Positions 18,684 through 28,830 of a stretch of DNA of 64,000 bases are shown here, piece by piece. Location: NCBI RefSeq assembly GCF_019049625.1, contig NZ_JAFMOY010000133.1, forward strand, positions 1-64,000, given 5' to 3'. The translations under genes were made by a program, and so were the position numbers. The notes beneath the pieces are model-generated. The model was not told the origin of the DNA and searched no databases. It saw only the letters and a program-made list of their open reading frames with translations. The stretch is from Rahnella ecdela (GTDB lineage Bacteria > Pseudomonadota > Gammaproteobacteria > Enterobacterales > Enterobacteriaceae). Each line of letters begins with the position of its first letter. Positions within the stretch are counted from its first letter, which is position 1.

Positions 18684-19562
18684 ATGAGCGATGACCATTC
18701 ACAAAATAGTGACAGCCCCAGTCCCAAGAAGGGCTTCTTTTCCCTTATCCTTAGCCAGCTTTTTCACGGTGAACCCAAAAACCGTGGCGATTTGGTTGAG
18801 CTGATCCGTGATTCTGAACAAAACGATCTGATCGACCCCGATACCCGTGACATGCTGGAAGGCGTGATGGATATCGCCGAGCAGCGCGTGCGGGATATCA
18901 TGATCCCACGTTCACAGATGATCACGCTAAAACGCAATCAGCCGCTGGAAGAGTGCCTCGATGTCATCATCGAATCCGCACACTCACGCTTCCCGGTGAT
19001 CAGCGAAGATAAGGATCACATTGAAGGCATCCTGATGGCCAAAGACCTGCTGCCGTTTATGCGCACAGCGTCTGAGCCATTCAGCATCGATAAGGTGCTG
19101 AGAACCGCAGTGGTGGTTCCTGAAAGCAAACGCGTAGACCGCATGCTGAAAGAATTCCGCTCCCAGCGTTACCATATGGCGATTGTCGTCGATGAATTCG
19201 GCGGCGTTTCCGGTCTGGTGACCATCGAAGATATTCTCGAACTGATTGTCGGTGAAATCGACGATGAGTACGACGAAGCGGAAGATCTGGATATTCGCCA
19301 GCTCAGCCGCCATACGTATACCGTCCGCGCGCTCGCGCCGATTGAAGATTTCAATGAAGTCTTCCAGACAAACTACAGTGACGATGAAGTCGACACCATT
19401 GGGGGTCTGGTCATGCAGTCATTCGGCCATTTACCGGCGCGCGGCGAAAGTATTGAAATTGACGGTTACCTGTTCAAGGTTGCGATGGCTGACAGCCGCC
19501 GTATCATTCAGGTTCACGTAAAAATACCGGACGACGCGCCGCAACCGATACTGGAAGAATAA
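18684..19562 (+). CDS. corC: CorC (YbeX), CBS-domain protein linked to Mg/Co efflux
   Basis: This 292-residue protein equals E. coli CorC/YbeX in length. Two CBS domains span about residues 70-200 (the first includes [10 protein letters not shown], the second [20 protein letters not shown]). A C-terminal CorC/HlyC domain (about 205-285) carries DTIGGLV and the [11 protein letters not shown] motif. There is no transmembrane segment, unlike the longer CorB-type proteins, so it is cytoplasmic. E. coli data tie it to magnesium/cobalt homeostasis and to ribosome assembly together with YbeY. It ends 7 bases before lnt. Confidence 0.93.
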   Translation: MSDDHSQNSDSPSPKKGFFSLILSQLFHGEPKNRGDLVELIRDSEQNDLIDPDTRDMLEGVMDIAEQRVRDIMIPRSQMITLKRNQPLEECLDVIIESAHSRFPVISEDKDHIEGILMAKDLLPFMRTASEPFSIDKVLRTAVVVPESKRVDRMLKEFRSQRYHMAIVVDEFGGVSGLVTIEDILELIVGEIDDEYDEAEDLDIRQLSRHTYTVRALAPIEDFNEVFQTNYSDDEVDTIGGLVMQSFGHLPARGESIEIDGYLFKVAMADSRRIIQVHVKIPDDAPQPILEE

Positions 19563-19569
19563 TCACTCC

Positions 19570-21102
19570 ATGGCAATTGCCTCTTTATATCAACGCCAGC
19601 GGGTCCGTGCCCTGCTGGCGCTCTTTTTCGGTGCCTGTGGCACGCTGTCATTTTCCCCTTATGACTTCTGGCCTGCGGCGATCATTTCACTGTGCGGTCT
19701 GCTGGCATTAACGCTCGACCGCCGTCCCGCGCAGGCCGCTTTTCTCGGCTTCTTCTGGGGAATGGGTCTTTTTGGCAGTGGCGTAAACTGGGTTTATGTC
19801 AGTATCGCCACCTTTGGCGGTATGCCGGAAGCGATCAACCTTTTCCTGGTCGTTTTGCTGGCCGCGTATTTGTCGCTGTACACCATGCTGTTTGCCGGTT
19901 TGTTCAGCAAACTGTGGCCGAAAACCACCTGGTGGAAACTGGCACTTGGCGCGCCCGCATTGTGGCAGATTACGGAATTCCTGCGCGGCTGGGTGCTGAC
20001 CGGTTTCCCGTGGTTGCAGTTCGGCTATAGCCAGATCGACGGCCCGATGAAAGGTCTGGCACCGATTACCGGCGTTGACGGTATCACCATTTTGCTGACT
20101 TCGCTGAGCGGACTGATTGTGTACGCGGTGCATCAGCGTCGCGCCACGCCGGGCATTATCGCAGTCGTCATGCTGCTGCTGCCGTGGCCGCTGCGCTATA
20201 TCCACTGGTATCAGGAACAAACTGATAAAACGATTGATGTGGCACTGGTTCAGGGCAATATTCCGCAGTCGATGAAGTGGGATCCAAAAGCGCTGGAAAG
20301 CGCCTTGCAGACCTATCTGGATCTCAGCCGTCCGTACGTGGGCAAATCCAGCATGATCATCTGGCCGGAATCCGCGATTTCAGACATCGAATCCGATCAG
20401 CAGGGTTTCCTGAGCATGGTAGATAATATATACCGCTCTCACGGCACCCAACTCATCACCGGCATTATCGATGCCCGCCGCAATGAAGAAGGCATGAAGG
20501 TGTATAACAGCGCCATCGTGCTCGGCGGGGAAAAGCCGTATCACTACCCGGACGAAAACCGCTTCAACAAGCACCATCTGGTGCCATTCGGTGAATTCGT
20601 GCCGCTTGAAACTATTCTCCGCCCTCTGGCGCCGTTCTTTGATTTGCCGATGTCAGGACTGACCAGCGGTGATTACGTGCAGAAACCGCTGGTGGTTAGC
20701 GGCCTGAATCTGACCACGGCAATTTGCTATGAAGTGGTGTTCGGTGAACAGGTGCGCGATAACCTGCAACCAGATACTAATTTCCTGCTGACGATTTCAA
20801 ATGATGCCTGGTTCGGGCATTCAATTGGCCCGTGGCAGCATTTCCAGATGGCACGTATGCGTTCGCTGGAACTCGGTCGTCCGTTGCTGCGCAGCACTAA
20901 CAACGGCGTGACGGCCGTGGTGAATGCTCAGGGCGATGTCACCCATGAAATCCCGCAGTTTACCCGCCAGGTGCTGAACGTGAAAGTCACACCAACAACC
21001 GGCATGACGCCGTATGCCCGCATGGGCTGGTGGCCGGTGTGGTTTGCAACGTTAGTGATGGCAGGTGCCGCATTGTGGCTCGGACGTCGTAAATCCCGAT
21101 GA
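19570..21102 (+). CDS. lnt: Apolipoprotein N-acyltransferase Lnt
   Basis: This inner-membrane enzyme adds the third acyl chain to the N-terminal cysteine of lipoproteins, allowing Lol sorting. It has 510 residues (E. coli 512). The N-terminal part has several hydrophobic helices (about residues 12-210), followed by a periplasmic nitrilase-fold domain and a last C-terminal helix (about 480-500). The catalytic triad is visible: Glu267 in WPESAI, Lys334 in [10 protein letters not shown] and Cys386 in TAICYEVV. Lipoproteins in this window that would be its substrates include ChiQ, LptE, RlpA and the small protein at 57.9 kb. It is the last gene before a strong terminator. Confidence 0.96.
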   Translation: MAIASLYQRQRVRALLALFFGACGTLSFSPYDFWPAAIISLCGLLALTLDRRPAQAAFLGFFWGMGLFGSGVNWVYVSIATFGGMPEAINLFLVVLLAAYLSLYTMLFAGLFSKLWPKTTWWKLALGAPALWQITEFLRGWVLTGFPWLQFGYSQIDGPMKGLAPITGVDGITILLTSLSGLIVYAVHQRRATPGIIAVVMLLLPWPLRYIHWYQEQTDKTIDVALVQGNIPQSMKWDPKALESALQTYLDLSRPYVGKSSMIIWPESAISDIESDQQGFLSMVDNIYRSHGTQLITGIIDARRNEEGMKVYNSAIVLGGEKPYHYPDENRFNKHHLVPFGEFVPLETILRPLAPFFDLPMSGLTSGDYVQKPLVVSGLNLTTAICYEVVFGEQVRDNLQPDTNFLLTISNDAWFGHSIGPWQHFQMARMRSLELGRPLLRSTNNGVTAVVNAQGDVTHEIPQFTRQVLNVKVTPTTGMTPYARMGWWPVWFATLVMAGAALWLGRRKSR

Positions 21103-21119
21103 ACTGCATTAGCTGTTAA

Positions 21120-21149
21120 AACAGGCGCCTAAGGGCGCCTGTTCTTTTA
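21120..21149 (+). terminator. Rho-independent terminator after lnt
   Basis: A 10-bp stem AACAGGCGCC (21120-21129) with GGCGCCTGTT (21134-21143), loop TAAG, is followed by CTTTTAT. Confidence 0.9.
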
Positions 21150-21264
21150 TGTCGCACCCTTTCCTGATCTGTTCTTCTCTCGCCCTTTTACCTGCTGCCG
21201 ATTGTTCCCACTGCCGCATTTAGCGCTGCCGGAATGTCTGCTAATGAAGTTAAATCGGGCTATC

Positions 21265-21280
21265 TGGCACGACTCTTGCT
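21265..21280 (+). promoter_or_regulatory. Sigma54-type promoter upstream of gltI
   Basis: TGGCAC-GACTC-TTGCT matches the sigma54 -24/-12 consensus (TGGCAC-N5-TTGCA/T) at nearly every position. The invariant GG (21266-21267) and GC (21278-21279) are separated by exactly 10 bases. It faces gltI, whose start is 257 bases downstream. A nitrogen-controlled promoter fits a glutamate/aspartate uptake operon. Confidence 0.75.
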
Positions 21281-21358
21281 ACATCTGATTGAAAGATATC
21301 TGTTTAGTGATTTTTTGCGACGAGATGCATCATTTTGATACAAACCGGCTGATCCTCA

Positions 21359-21375
21359 TGCACTTTTTAAGTGCA
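21359..21375. promoter_or_regulatory. NtrC-like palindrome downstream of the sigma54 promoter
   Basis: TGCACTTTTTAAGTGCA is a 17-bp palindrome of the form TGCACY-N5-RGTGCA, the layout of NtrC (GlnG) binding sites. It lies about 70 bases downstream of the expected sigma54 transcript start rather than in the usual upstream position. It could serve as an enhancer from downstream, or simply fold as a hairpin in the leader. Confidence 0.45.
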
Positions 21376-21536
21376 CAGCCGCTTGATTGCTTCGAATTGG
21401 TGCGCGTCTCGTCTCAAAAAAGAAACAATATGGTTTCATAATATTCACATTCAGCTATTTTCTAGCTTCATATGACGAGGCATTAGTACTTTCTGATCCC
21501 TGAGTTTGGATCCCTAATGACAGCAAGGAGTTGGAC

Positions 21537-22433
21537 ATGCAATTGCGCAAATTGGCATTATCAGTACTGTTGGCAAGCGTTACCATAAGCAGCTTTGCTC
21601 ACGCAGAAGAGCTGACCGGTACCCTGAAAAAAATCAAAGACAACGGCGTTATCGTTGTAGGTCACCGCGAATCCTCAGTGCCCTTCTCTTATTACAACAA
21701 CGAACAAAAAGTCGTGGGTTACTCACAGGACTACTCTGACGCTATCGTCGATGCCGTGAAGAAAAAACTCGACCTGCCAAACCTGCAAGTCAAGATGATG
21801 CCGATCACTTCCCAGAACCGTATCCCGCTGTTGCAAAATGGCACTTACGATTTTGAGTGCGGTTCCACCACCAACAACCTGGAACGTCAGCAACAGGCTG
21901 CGTTCTCTGACACCATCTTCGTGATTGGCACGCGTCTGCTGGTGAAAAAAGGCTCCGACATCAAAGATTTTGCTGATCTGAAAGGCAAAACCGTCGTGGT
22001 GACTTCCGGTACCACTTCCGAAGTGCTGCTCAACAAGCTGAACGAAGAGAAGAAACTGGACATGCGCATCATCAGCGCGAAAGACCACGGTGACTCCTTC
22101 CGTACCCTGGAAACTGGTCGTGCCGTTGCCTTTATGATGGACGATGCCCTGCTGGCCGGTGAACGCGCTAAAGCCAAAAAACCTGATAACTGGGAAATCA
22201 TCGGCACGCCGCAGTCCAAAGAAGCTTATGGCTGCATGATGCGTAAAGACGATGCTGAATTCAAAAAGCTGGTTGATGACACCATCGTGAAAGCACAGAC
22301 CTCCGGTGAAGCCACCAAATGGTTCGAAACCTGGTTCAAAAAGCCAATTCCTCCGAAAAACCTGAACATGAACTTTGAACTGTCAGACGACATGAAAGCT
22401 CTGTTCAAAGCGCCAAACGATAAAGCGCTGTAA
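21537..22433 (+). CDS. gltI: Glutamate/aspartate-binding periplasmic protein GltI
   Basis: This is the periplasmic solute-binding protein of the GltIJKL ABC importer for L-glutamate and L-aspartate. It has 298 residues (E. coli 302). The signal peptide spans about residues 1-23 (MQLRKLALSVLLAS... SSFAHA) and is followed by the family-3 binding fold with VVGHRESSVPFSYY and FECGSTTNN. I use the ATG at 21537, with AAGGAG six bases upstream. The in-frame TTG at 21531 directly abuts that ribosome site and is too close. It is the first gene of the operon, separated from gltJ by a 188-base spacer with an RNA hairpin, which would let the binding protein be made in excess. Confidence 0.95.
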   Translation: MQLRKLALSVLLASVTISSFAHAEELTGTLKKIKDNGVIVVGHRESSVPFSYYNNEQKVVGYSQDYSDAIVDAVKKKLDLPNLQVKMMPITSQNRIPLLQNGTYDFECGSTTNNLERQQQAAFSDTIFVIGTRLLVKKGSDIKDFADLKGKTVVVTSGTTSEVLLNKLNEEKKLDMRIISAKDHGDSFRTLETGRAVAFMMDDALLAGERAKAKKPDNWEIIGTPQSKEAYGCMMRKDDAEFKKLVDDTIVKAQTSGEATKWFETWFKKPIPPKNLNMNFELSDDMKALFKAPNDKAL

Positions 22434-22556
22434 GAAATACCAGACAGACAGGTATAACCAAGAGAAGAGTGAAAAGTGATTAAAATATAAGGCTGGCCCA
22501 CCAGCCTGTGATGATAAAGATGCGGGGTGGTCGTTCCCCACCCCGCGTTTCTTCCC
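22434..22556 (+). ncRNA. sroC: Candidate SroC-like small RNA from the gltI-gltJ spacer
   Basis: The spacer between gltI and gltJ ends in a strong GC hairpin: GCGGGGTGG (22522-22530) with CCACCCCGC (22538-22546), followed by GTTTCTT. A second short stem (GGCTGG/CCAGCC near 22491-22506) lies just upstream. In Salmonella and E. coli, SroC is released from exactly this position of the gltIJKL mRNA. There it acts as a sponge that triggers decay of the GcvB sRNA, while the hairpin attenuates read-through into gltJ. Position and architecture fit. The 5-prime end here is a guess, and the T-tract after the stem is weak. Confidence 0.5.
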
Positions 22557-22621
22557 ATTCACTTTAGGCGGATTACGTCATCACTCAGAGGGTAATTCAT
22601 TACCCGTTTTACGGAGTTTTT

Positions 22622-23362
22622 ATGTCAATAGATTGGAACTGGGGCATTTTTCTGCAACAAGCCCCCTTCGGTAATACCACTTATCTGGGCTGGATTTGGA
22701 ATGGATTTCAGGTCACTGTCGCACTGTCAATTTGCGCCTGGATCATCGCCTTCTTCGTCGGCTCCCTGTTCGGTATTTTACGTACCGTCCCCAACCGTAT
22801 CCTCTCCGGCATTGGTACGTGTTACGTCGAGTTATTCCGTAACGTCCCTTTGATCGTACAGTTCTTCATCTGGTATCTGGTGGTCCCTGAACTGCTGCCG
22901 GAAAATATCGGCATGTGGTTTAAATCAGAACTGGCACCTGACGTGCAGTTCTTCACCTCATCTGTAATTTGTCTTGGCTTGTTCACCGCCGCCCGCGTGT
23001 GCGAGCAGGTACGTGCTGCCATTCAGTCACTGCCAAGCGGTCAACGCAACGCGGGGCTGGCGATGGGGCTGACCCTGCCACAAACGTATCGGTATGTGCT
23101 GTTGCCGAATGCTTATCGCGTGATTGTGCCGCCGATGACCTCTGAAATGGTCAATCTGGTTAAAAACTCCGCTATCGCCTCGACCATTGGTCTGGTCGAT
23201 ATGGCGGCGCAGGCCGGTAAATTGCTGGATTACTCCGCACATGCGTATGAGTCTTTCTCCGCGATTACCCTGGCCTATGTTCTGATTAATGCCGTCATCA
23301 TGCTGCTGATGCACTTTGTAGAACGGAAAGTCCGCCTGCCGGGCAACGTGGGAGGTAAATAA
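22622..23362 (+). CDS. gltJ: Glutamate/aspartate ABC transporter permease GltJ
   Basis: This is one of two inner-membrane permease subunits of the GltIJKL importer. It has 246 residues, the same as E. coli. The His/Glu/Gln-type binding-protein-dependent permease signature spans about residues 115-200, including the EAA-like loop ([20 protein letters not shown]) that contacts GltL. There are about five hydrophobic segments. The start ATG at 22622 has ACGGAG upstream. Only two bases separate it from gltK, indicating co-translation. Confidence 0.94.
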   Translation: MSIDWNWGIFLQQAPFGNTTYLGWIWNGFQVTVALSICAWIIAFFVGSLFGILRTVPNRILSGIGTCYVELFRNVPLIVQFFIWYLVVPELLPENIGMWFKSELAPDVQFFTSSVICLGLFTAARVCEQVRAAIQSLPSGQRNAGLAMGLTLPQTYRYVLLPNAYRVIVPPMTSEMVNLVKNSAIASTIGLVDMAAQAGKLLDYSAHAYESFSAITLAYVLINAVIMLLMHFVERKVRLPGNVGGK

Positions 23363-23364
23363 GC

Positions 23365-24042
23365 ATGCATGAATTTGACTGGAGTTCTATTGGCCCCGGC
23401 CTGCCCTATCTGTGGCAAGGCATGGTCATTACGCTGAAGATTACGTCGCTGGCGATTGTGGTCGGTATTTTGTGGGGCACGTTGTTGGCGGTGATGCGCT
23501 TATCGACATTTAAGCCGATCAGCTGGTTTGCGTCGGCCTACGTCAACGTGTTCCGTGCCGTTCCGCTGGTCATGGTGCTGTTGTGGTTCTATCTGATTGT
23601 GCCGGGCTTTTTACAGAAAGTGCTCGGGCTGTCGCCTAAAACCGATATCCGCCTGATTTCTGCGATGGTGGCATTTGCGCTGTTTGAAGCCGCTTATTAT
23701 TCCGAGATTATTCGCGCAGGGATTATCAGTATCGCACGCGGTCAGTCTTCTGCCGCGCTGGCACTGGGTATGACGCAGTGGCAGTCAATGAAGCTGGTGA
23801 TTTTGCCACAGGCTTTCCGCGCCATGGTGCCGCTGTTGCTGACGCAGGCCATCGTCTTATTCCAGGATACATCGCTGGTGTACGTTCTGGGCCTCGCGGA
23901 CTTCTTCCGCAGTGCATCCAACATTGGCGACCGCGACGGTACGCTGGTTGAGATGGTGCTGTTTGCAGGACTTATTTACTTTGTTATCAGCCTTTGTGCT
24001 TCCTTGCTGGTGCGTTATTTGAAGAAAAGGACCGTTTCATGA
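23365..24042 (+). CDS. gltK: Glutamate/aspartate ABC transporter permease GltK
   Basis: This is the second permease subunit, 225 residues (E. coli 224). It has the same EAA-loop design as GltJ ([20 protein letters not shown]) and five hydrophobic helices, the last running close to the C-terminus. The ATG at 23365 follows GGAGG within the end of gltJ. Its TGA overlaps the ATG of gltL (ATGA at 24039-24042). Confidence 0.94.
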   Translation: MHEFDWSSIGPGLPYLWQGMVITLKITSLAIVVGILWGTLLAVMRLSTFKPISWFASAYVNVFRAVPLVMVLLWFYLIVPGFLQKVLGLSPKTDIRLISAMVAFALFEAAYYSEIIRAGIISIARGQSSAALALGMTQWQSMKLVILPQAFRAMVPLLLTQAIVLFQDTSLVYVLGLADFFRSASNIGDRDGTLVEMVLFAGLIYFVISLCASLLVRYLKKRTVS

Positions 24043-24764
24043 TTTCACTGAAGAATGTTTCTAAATGGTACGGGCACTTTCAGGTGCTTACCGATTGCAG
24101 CACCGAAGTTAAAAAAGGTGAAGTTGTGGTGGTTTGCGGGCCTTCAGGTTCAGGTAAATCGACGCTGATTAAAACCGTTAACGGTCTGGAGCCGGTTCAG
24201 AAAGGCGAGATCCTGGTTAATGGCACGCCAGTGAATGATAAGAAAACCAATCTGGCGCAACTGCGTGCCAAAGTCGGCATGGTGTTCCAGCATTTCGAAT
24301 TGTTCCCGCACCTTTCCATCATCGATAACCTGACGCTGGCGCAGGTCAAAGTATTGAAACGCGATAAAGCCGCAGCGAAAGATAAAGGCCTGAAATTACT
24401 GGATCGCGTCGGTTTATCCGCGCATGCCAATAAATTCCCCGGTCAGCTTTCCGGTGGTCAGCAGCAGCGTGTGGCAATTGCCCGTGCGTTGTGCATGGAT
24501 CCCATCGCAATGCTGTTTGATGAACCGACTTCTGCGCTTGATCCGGAAATGATCAACGAAGTGCTGGACGTGATGGTCGAACTGGCAAACGAAGGCATGA
24601 CAATGATGGTGGTTACCCACGAAATGGGCTTTGCCCGTAAAGTGGCGAACCGCGTGATTTTCATGGATGAAGGTAAAATTGTGGAAGATCGCAATAAAGA
24701 CGATTTCTTCAATAACCCGGAATCAGATCGTGCGCGCGACTTCCTGGCGAAAATCCTGCACTGA
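24039..24764 (+). CDS. gltL: Glutamate/aspartate ABC transporter ATPase GltL
   Basis: This cytoplasmic ATP-binding subunit energises GltIJK. It has 241 residues, equal to E. coli. Walker [10 protein letters not shown], the Q-loop FQHFELFPH, signature LSGGQQQR, Walker [12 protein letters not shown] and the H-loop VVTHEMGF are all present in order. I start it at the ATG overlapping the gltK stop ([14 protein letters not shown]). The longer upstream frame runs inside gltK. It ends the operon, with a bidirectional hairpin 25 bases later. Confidence 0.95.
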   Translation: MISLKNVSKWYGHFQVLTDCSTEVKKGEVVVVCGPSGSGKSTLIKTVNGLEPVQKGEILVNGTPVNDKKTNLAQLRAKVGMVFQHFELFPHLSIIDNLTLAQVKVLKRDKAAAKDKGLKLLDRVGLSAHANKFPGQLSGGQQQRVAIARALCMDPIAMLFDEPTSALDPEMINEVLDVMVELANEGMTMMVVTHEMGFARKVANRVIFMDEGKIVEDRNKDDFFNNPESDRARDFLAKILH

Positions 24765-24788
24765 TCAGCCTGCACTAATTAGAATAAA

Positions 24789-24813
24789 TCCTGCCCCGTA
24801 TCGCGGGGCAGGA
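24789..24813. terminator. Hairpin shared by the converging gltL and ybeL genes
   Basis: The 9-bp stem TCCTGCCCC (24789-24797) pairs with GGGGCAGGA (24805-24813). On the minus strand it is followed by TTTATTCT, on the plus strand by AATTGAC, so it fits ybeL termination better than gltL. Confidence 0.6.
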
Positions 24814-24822
24814 AATTGACAC

Positions 24823-25326
24823 TCAAGGCTCAAACGGACGGCGCGTAAATTCGGTATGTCCGCACTTAGGGCATTTGCTCAGAATTTCAGGCGTATAAAC
24901 CGCTAAGTTGAAATGACAGTTTTCGCACACCAGATTTCCCAACCCGACCACTTCCCCGCTGTGATAAATCCCGTGATGGCTGACATCTTTAAAGACTTCT
25001 TTCCATTCCAGCTGGGTTTTGTCGGTCATATCGGCCAGTTCTTTCCACAGGCTTTCTTTAATCACCCGCATAAATACGCTGTCTGTGCCGTCATCATCCG
25101 CTTCTGCCACGGCCTGCTGACTTTCAGAATAGCTGCGCGCGAATTCATGCAGGTCGCGCCTGACCGCAGACGTTAACTGCTCAATCTGGATTTCAGACAA
25201 TTTGCCTTCGTTTTGCAACTCAATACGGGCATCCTGCACCAGCGCGCTGATATCACGTTCCCCATTTTTTAACCGTTCAGTGAGTGAGGCCACCAGCTGG
25301 CGGTAAGATTGCGTAATATTGCTCAT
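24823..25326 (-). CDS. ybeL: Zinc-ribbon protein YbeL (DUF1451 family)
   Basis: This 167-residue soluble protein is like E. coli YbeL (160). The N-terminal half is helical and charged. The C-terminal quarter has a zinc ribbon made of CENC and CPKC pairs, followed by the conserved ending EFTRRPFEP. The chosen ATG at 25326 has AGGAG with proper spacing, while the 10-residue longer form lacks it. No enzymatic role is known to me. In E. coli the gene also lies near leuS. Confidence 0.9.
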   Translation of the reverse strand: MSNITQSYRQLVASLTERLKNGERDISALVQDARIELQNEGKLSEIQIEQLTSAVRRDLHEFARSYSESQQAVAEADDDGTDSVFMRVIKESLWKELADMTDKTQLEWKEVFKDVSHHGIYHSGEVVGLGNLVCENCHFNLAVYTPEILSKCPKCGHTEFTRRPFEP

Positions 25327-25492
25327 AATTGCTTCTCCTTGAACTGACGTAATCATTTGCCCGGCAAAAGCGCATTGACTTTATTTTAGCCGTAAATCCC
25401 TGATCCGTTGCGCAGATTATGTCGTGCTGGCTCGCAGATTATGAATATTGCGCCAATAGCGGACAGAAATTCCCTTTAGCCCTCGCTGGGTG

Positions 25493-25522
25493 TTGTTGCA
25501 CCATCCGCTTATCAGCTATGCT
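25493..25522 (+). promoter_or_regulatory. Probable leuS promoter
   Basis: TTGTTG (25493-25498), an 18-base spacer and TATGCT (25517-25522) lie about 70 bases upstream of leuS. The match is moderate. Confidence 0.4.
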
Positions 25523-25594
25523 ATGCGGATCTTTTGATTAAAACTTTTTGAGCTACAGGCGTAGCTGTTTTCACTCACAGGACCACCGGCCGCC

Positions 25595-28177
25595 ATGCAA
25601 GAGCAATACCGTCCAGAAGACATCGAGTCACACGTTCAGCTTCACTGGCAAGAGAAGCAAACCTTCAAAGTTACCGAACAGCCTGGCAAGGAGAAATATT
25701 ACTGCCTCTCCATGTTGCCTTACCCGTCGGGTCGTCTCCATATGGGACACGTGCGCAACTACACCATCGGTGACGTGATTTCCCGTTATCAGCGTATGCT
25801 CGGCAAAAACGTTCTGCAGCCAATCGGCTGGGATGCTTTCGGCCTGCCTGCTGAAGGTGCTGCGGTGAAAAACAACACTGCGCCTGCGCCGTGGACGTAC
25901 GAAAACATCGAATACATGAAGAACCAGCTTAAACTGCTGGGCTTCGGCTATGACTGGGATCGCGAAGTGGCGACCTGCAAACCGGATTATTACCGCTGGG
26001 AACAATGGTTCTTCACCAAGCTGTACGAAAAAGGCATGGTTTATAAGAAGACTTCCGCGGTGAACTGGTGTCCGCATGACCTGACCGTTCTGGCGAATGA
26101 ACAGGTTATCGACGGCTGCTGCTGGCGTTGTGATACCAAAGTAGAACGCAAAGAAATCCCTCAGTGGTTTATCAAAATCACCGATTACGCCGATCAGTTG
26201 CTTAATGATCTGGACACGCTGGAAAGCTGGCCGGAGCAGGTGAAAACCATGCAGCGCAACTGGATTGGCCGTTCTGAAGGCGTGGAAATTACTTTTGACG
26301 TGGCAGACAGCGACGAAAAAGTGACGGTCTACACCACCCGTCCGGACACTTTCATGGGCGCGACCTATGTGGCTGTTGCTGCCGGTCATCCGCTGGCACA
26401 GCTGGGCGCACAGAACAATCCTGCACTGAACGAGTTCATCGACGAATGCCGTAATACCAAAGTTGCCGAAGCAGAAATGGCGACAATGGAGAAAAAAGGC
26501 ATGGCGACAGGTCTGTATGCCATTCACCCGCTGTCCGGTGAAAAGCTGCCTATCTGGGCCGCCAACTTCGTTCTGATGGAATACGGCACCGGCGCAGTCA
26601 TGGCGGTTCCGGGCCATGACCAGCGTGACTGGGAATTTGCGACTAAATATGGCCTGCAAATTAAACCGGTTATCCTGAACCTTGACGGCAGCCAGCCGGA
26701 AGTCACCACAGAAGCGATGACCGAGAAAGGCGCATTGTTCAATTCAGGTGAATTCGACGGTCTGAACCATGAAGACGGCTTCAATGCCATTGCAGACAAA
26801 CTGGTCGCACTGGGCGTGGGTCAGCGCAAAGTAAATTACCGTCTGCGCGACTGGGGTGTTTCCCGTCAGCGTTACTGGGGTGCGCCAATCCCGATGATTA
26901 CGCTGGAAGACGGTACCGTTATTCCTACGCCAGAAGATCAGCTGCCGGTTATTCTGCCGGAAGACGTCGTGATGGATGGCATCACCAGCCCGATTAAAGC
27001 CGATCCTGAGTGGGCGAAAACCACCGTGAACGGTATTCCGGGTCTGCGTGAAACCGACACTTTCGATACCTTCATGGAATCTTCCTGGTATTACGCGCGT
27101 TACACCTGCCCGCAATATGACGAAGGTATGCTGGATCCGGCCGCCGCTAACTACTGGCTGCCCGTTGATCAGTATGTCGGTGGTATTGAACACGCCATCA
27201 TGCACCTGATGTATTTCCGCTTCTTCCACAAACTGATGCGTGACGCAGGTCTGGTTGATTCCGACGAACCGGCAAAACGTCTGCTGTGTCAGGGTATGGT
27301 TCTGGCTGACGCTTTCTACCACACCGGCAGCAACGGCGAGCGTATCTGGGTTTCCCCGACGGATGCCACGGTTGAGCGTGACGAAAAAGGCCGTATCACT
27401 AAAGCGACCGATCCACAGGGCCGCGAGCTGGTTTACGCTGGCATGAGCAAGATGTCCAAGTCTAAAAACAACGGCATCGACCCGCAGGTGATGGTGGATA
27501 AATACGGCGCCGATACCGTGCGCCTGTTTATGATGTTCGCTTCTCCGGCTGAAATGACCCTGGAATGGCAGGAATCTGGCGTTGAAGGGGCAAACCGCTT
27601 CCTGAAACGTGTCTGGAAACTGGCCTTCGAACACACCGGTAAAGGCGCAACCGTTGCTCTGGACGCGGCTTCACTGAACGAAGCGCAAAAAGATCTGCGT
27701 CGTGACCTGCACAAAACTATCGCTAAAGTGACCGATGATATCGGCCGTCGTCAGACCTTCAACACTGCTATCGCGGCGGTAATGGAGCTGATGAACAAGC
27801 TGGGACGTGCACCTCAGGGGACTGAACAGGATCGTGCGTTGATGCAGGAAGCGTTGCTGGCGGTTGTGCGCATGCTTTATCCGTTCACGCCACACGTTTG
27901 CTTCACCCTCTGGCAGTCACTGAAAGGTGAAGGCGATGTCGATACCGCGCCATGGCCGCAGGCTGACGAAAAGGCAATGGTTGAAGACTCTAAGTTGGTC
28001 GTGGTACAGGTGAACGGTAAAGTGCGTGCTAAAATCACCGTAGCCGCTGATGCTACCGAGCAGCAAGTGCGCGAGCGTGCGGCAGAAGAGCATTTGGTCG
28101 CGAAATATCTGGATGGGGTTACGGTTCGCAAAGTAATCTACGTCCCGGGCAAACTTCTTAACCTGGTTGTAGGTTGA
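25595..28177 (+). CDS. leuS: Leucyl-tRNA synthetase
   Basis: This class I synthetase charges tRNA-Leu, including the TAG isoacceptor encoded at 13.2 kb. It has 860 residues, exactly the E. coli length. The HMGH form of the HIGH motif is at residues 49-52, the CP1 editing domain (about 225-415) includes [12 protein letters not shown] and the editing-site Asp region GHDQRDWEF, and KMSKS lies in the [12 protein letters not shown] segment near 619. The C-terminal domain ends [14 protein letters not shown]. It heads leuS-lptE-holA-nadD, with lptE starting 14 bases after its stop. Confidence 0.98.
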   Translation: MQEQYRPEDIESHVQLHWQEKQTFKVTEQPGKEKYYCLSMLPYPSGRLHMGHVRNYTIGDVISRYQRMLGKNVLQPIGWDAFGLPAEGAAVKNNTAPAPWTYENIEYMKNQLKLLGFGYDWDREVATCKPDYYRWEQWFFTKLYEKGMVYKKTSAVNWCPHDLTVLANEQVIDGCCWRCDTKVERKEIPQWFIKITDYADQLLNDLDTLESWPEQVKTMQRNWIGRSEGVEITFDVADSDEKVTVYTTRPDTFMGATYVAVAAGHPLAQLGAQNNPALNEFIDECRNTKVAEAEMATMEKKGMATGLYAIHPLSGEKLPIWAANFVLMEYGTGAVMAVPGHDQRDWEFATKYGLQIKPVILNLDGSQPEVTTEAMTEKGALFNSGEFDGLNHEDGFNAIADKLVALGVGQRKVNYRLRDWGVSRQRYWGAPIPMITLEDGTVIPTPEDQLPVILPEDVVMDGITSPIKADPEWAKTTVNGIPGLRETDTFDTFMESSWYYARYTCPQYDEGMLDPAAANYWLPVDQYVGGIEHAIMHLMYFRFFHKLMRDAGLVDSDEPAKRLLCQGMVLADAFYHTGSNGERIWVSPTDATVERDEKGRITKATDPQGRELVYAGMSKMSKSKNNGIDPQVMVDKYGADTVRLFMMFASPAEMTLEWQESGVEGANRFLKRVWKLAFEHTGKGATVALDAASLNEAQKDLRRDLHKTIAKVTDDIGRRQTFNTAIAAVMELMNKLGRAPQGTEQDRALMQEALLAVVRMLYPFTPHVCFTLWQSLKGEGDVDTAPWPQADEKAMVEDSKLVVVQVNGKVRAKITVAADATEQQVRERAAEEHLVAKYLDGVTVRKVIYVPGKLLNLVVG

Positions 28178-28191
28178 GTCAAGGAGGATCT

Positions 28192-28830
28192 GTGCGACAT
28201 CCCTTAGTGACACTGCTGCTGACAGCCGCAGTCATGGTGACAGCAGGTTGCGGATTCCATTTACGTGGAAAAACCAACGTTCCTGACGAACTGCAAACAA
28301 TTGTTTTAGACAGTGGGGATCCGTATGGTCCGATGACTCGTGATATCAGGACTCAGCTGCGTCTCAGCAATGTGACCATTGTTGAAGATCCAACTACGCA
28401 GCAGCGTAAAGATATCCCGTCGCTGCGCATTGGTCCGGAAGTCACTGGCCAGAGTACGGCGTCGATCTTCCAGGACGGCAAAACCGCTGAGTACCAGATG
28501 GAAATGAACCTGAGCGCAACGGTTCTGATGCCGGGTAAAGACATTTACCCAATCCACGTGAAAGTGTTCCGTTCGTTCTTTGACAACCCGTTAACGGCGC
28601 TGGCAAAAGATAACGAGCAGGACATTATTATCGAGGAAATGCGTCAGCAGGCTGCCCAGCAGCTGATCCGTAAGTTGCTGACCGTTCATGCCTCTGAACT
28701 GCACAAAGCAGAAGATGTTGGCGGGCGTCAGGTAGAAGTGATTTCCACCAGTTCATCCGCTAGCACCAAGTCGTCTGAGGATACCAAAGAGGTACCACCC
28801 ACGACTTCTTCCAGCACATCTGTAAAATGA
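28192..28830 (+). CDS. lptE: LPS-assembly lipoprotein LptE
   Basis: This outer-membrane lipoprotein plugs the LptD barrel and helps insert lipopolysaccharide in the outer leaflet. It has 212 residues (E. coli 193). The signal ends VTAGC, so the lipidated cysteine is residue 20. The LptE fold carries the landmarks LDSGDPYGP and the [11 protein letters not shown]-like segment [16 protein letters not shown]. The C-terminal tail is Ser/Thr-rich and longer than in E. coli. I chose the GTG at 28192, with AAGGAGG at a good distance. A TTG 18 bases earlier precedes that site. It overlaps holA by four bases (ATGA). Confidence 0.93.
   Translation: MRHPLVTLLLTAAVMVTAGCGFHLRGKTNVPDELQTIVLDSGDPYGPMTRDIRTQLRLSNVTIVEDPTTQQRKDIPSLRIGPEVTGQSTASIFQDGKTAEYQMEMNLSATVLMPGKDIYPIHVKVFRSFFDNPLTALAKDNEQDIIIEEMRQQAAQQLIRKLLTVHASELHKAEDVGGRQVEVISTSSSASTKSSEDTKEVPPTTSSSTSVK

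Noticed and set aside
25628-26659. Long minus-strand open frames (343 and 296 codons) opposite leuS
   Set aside because: They arise from codon bias of the 860-codon leuS. No motifs, and they overlap an essential gene completely.
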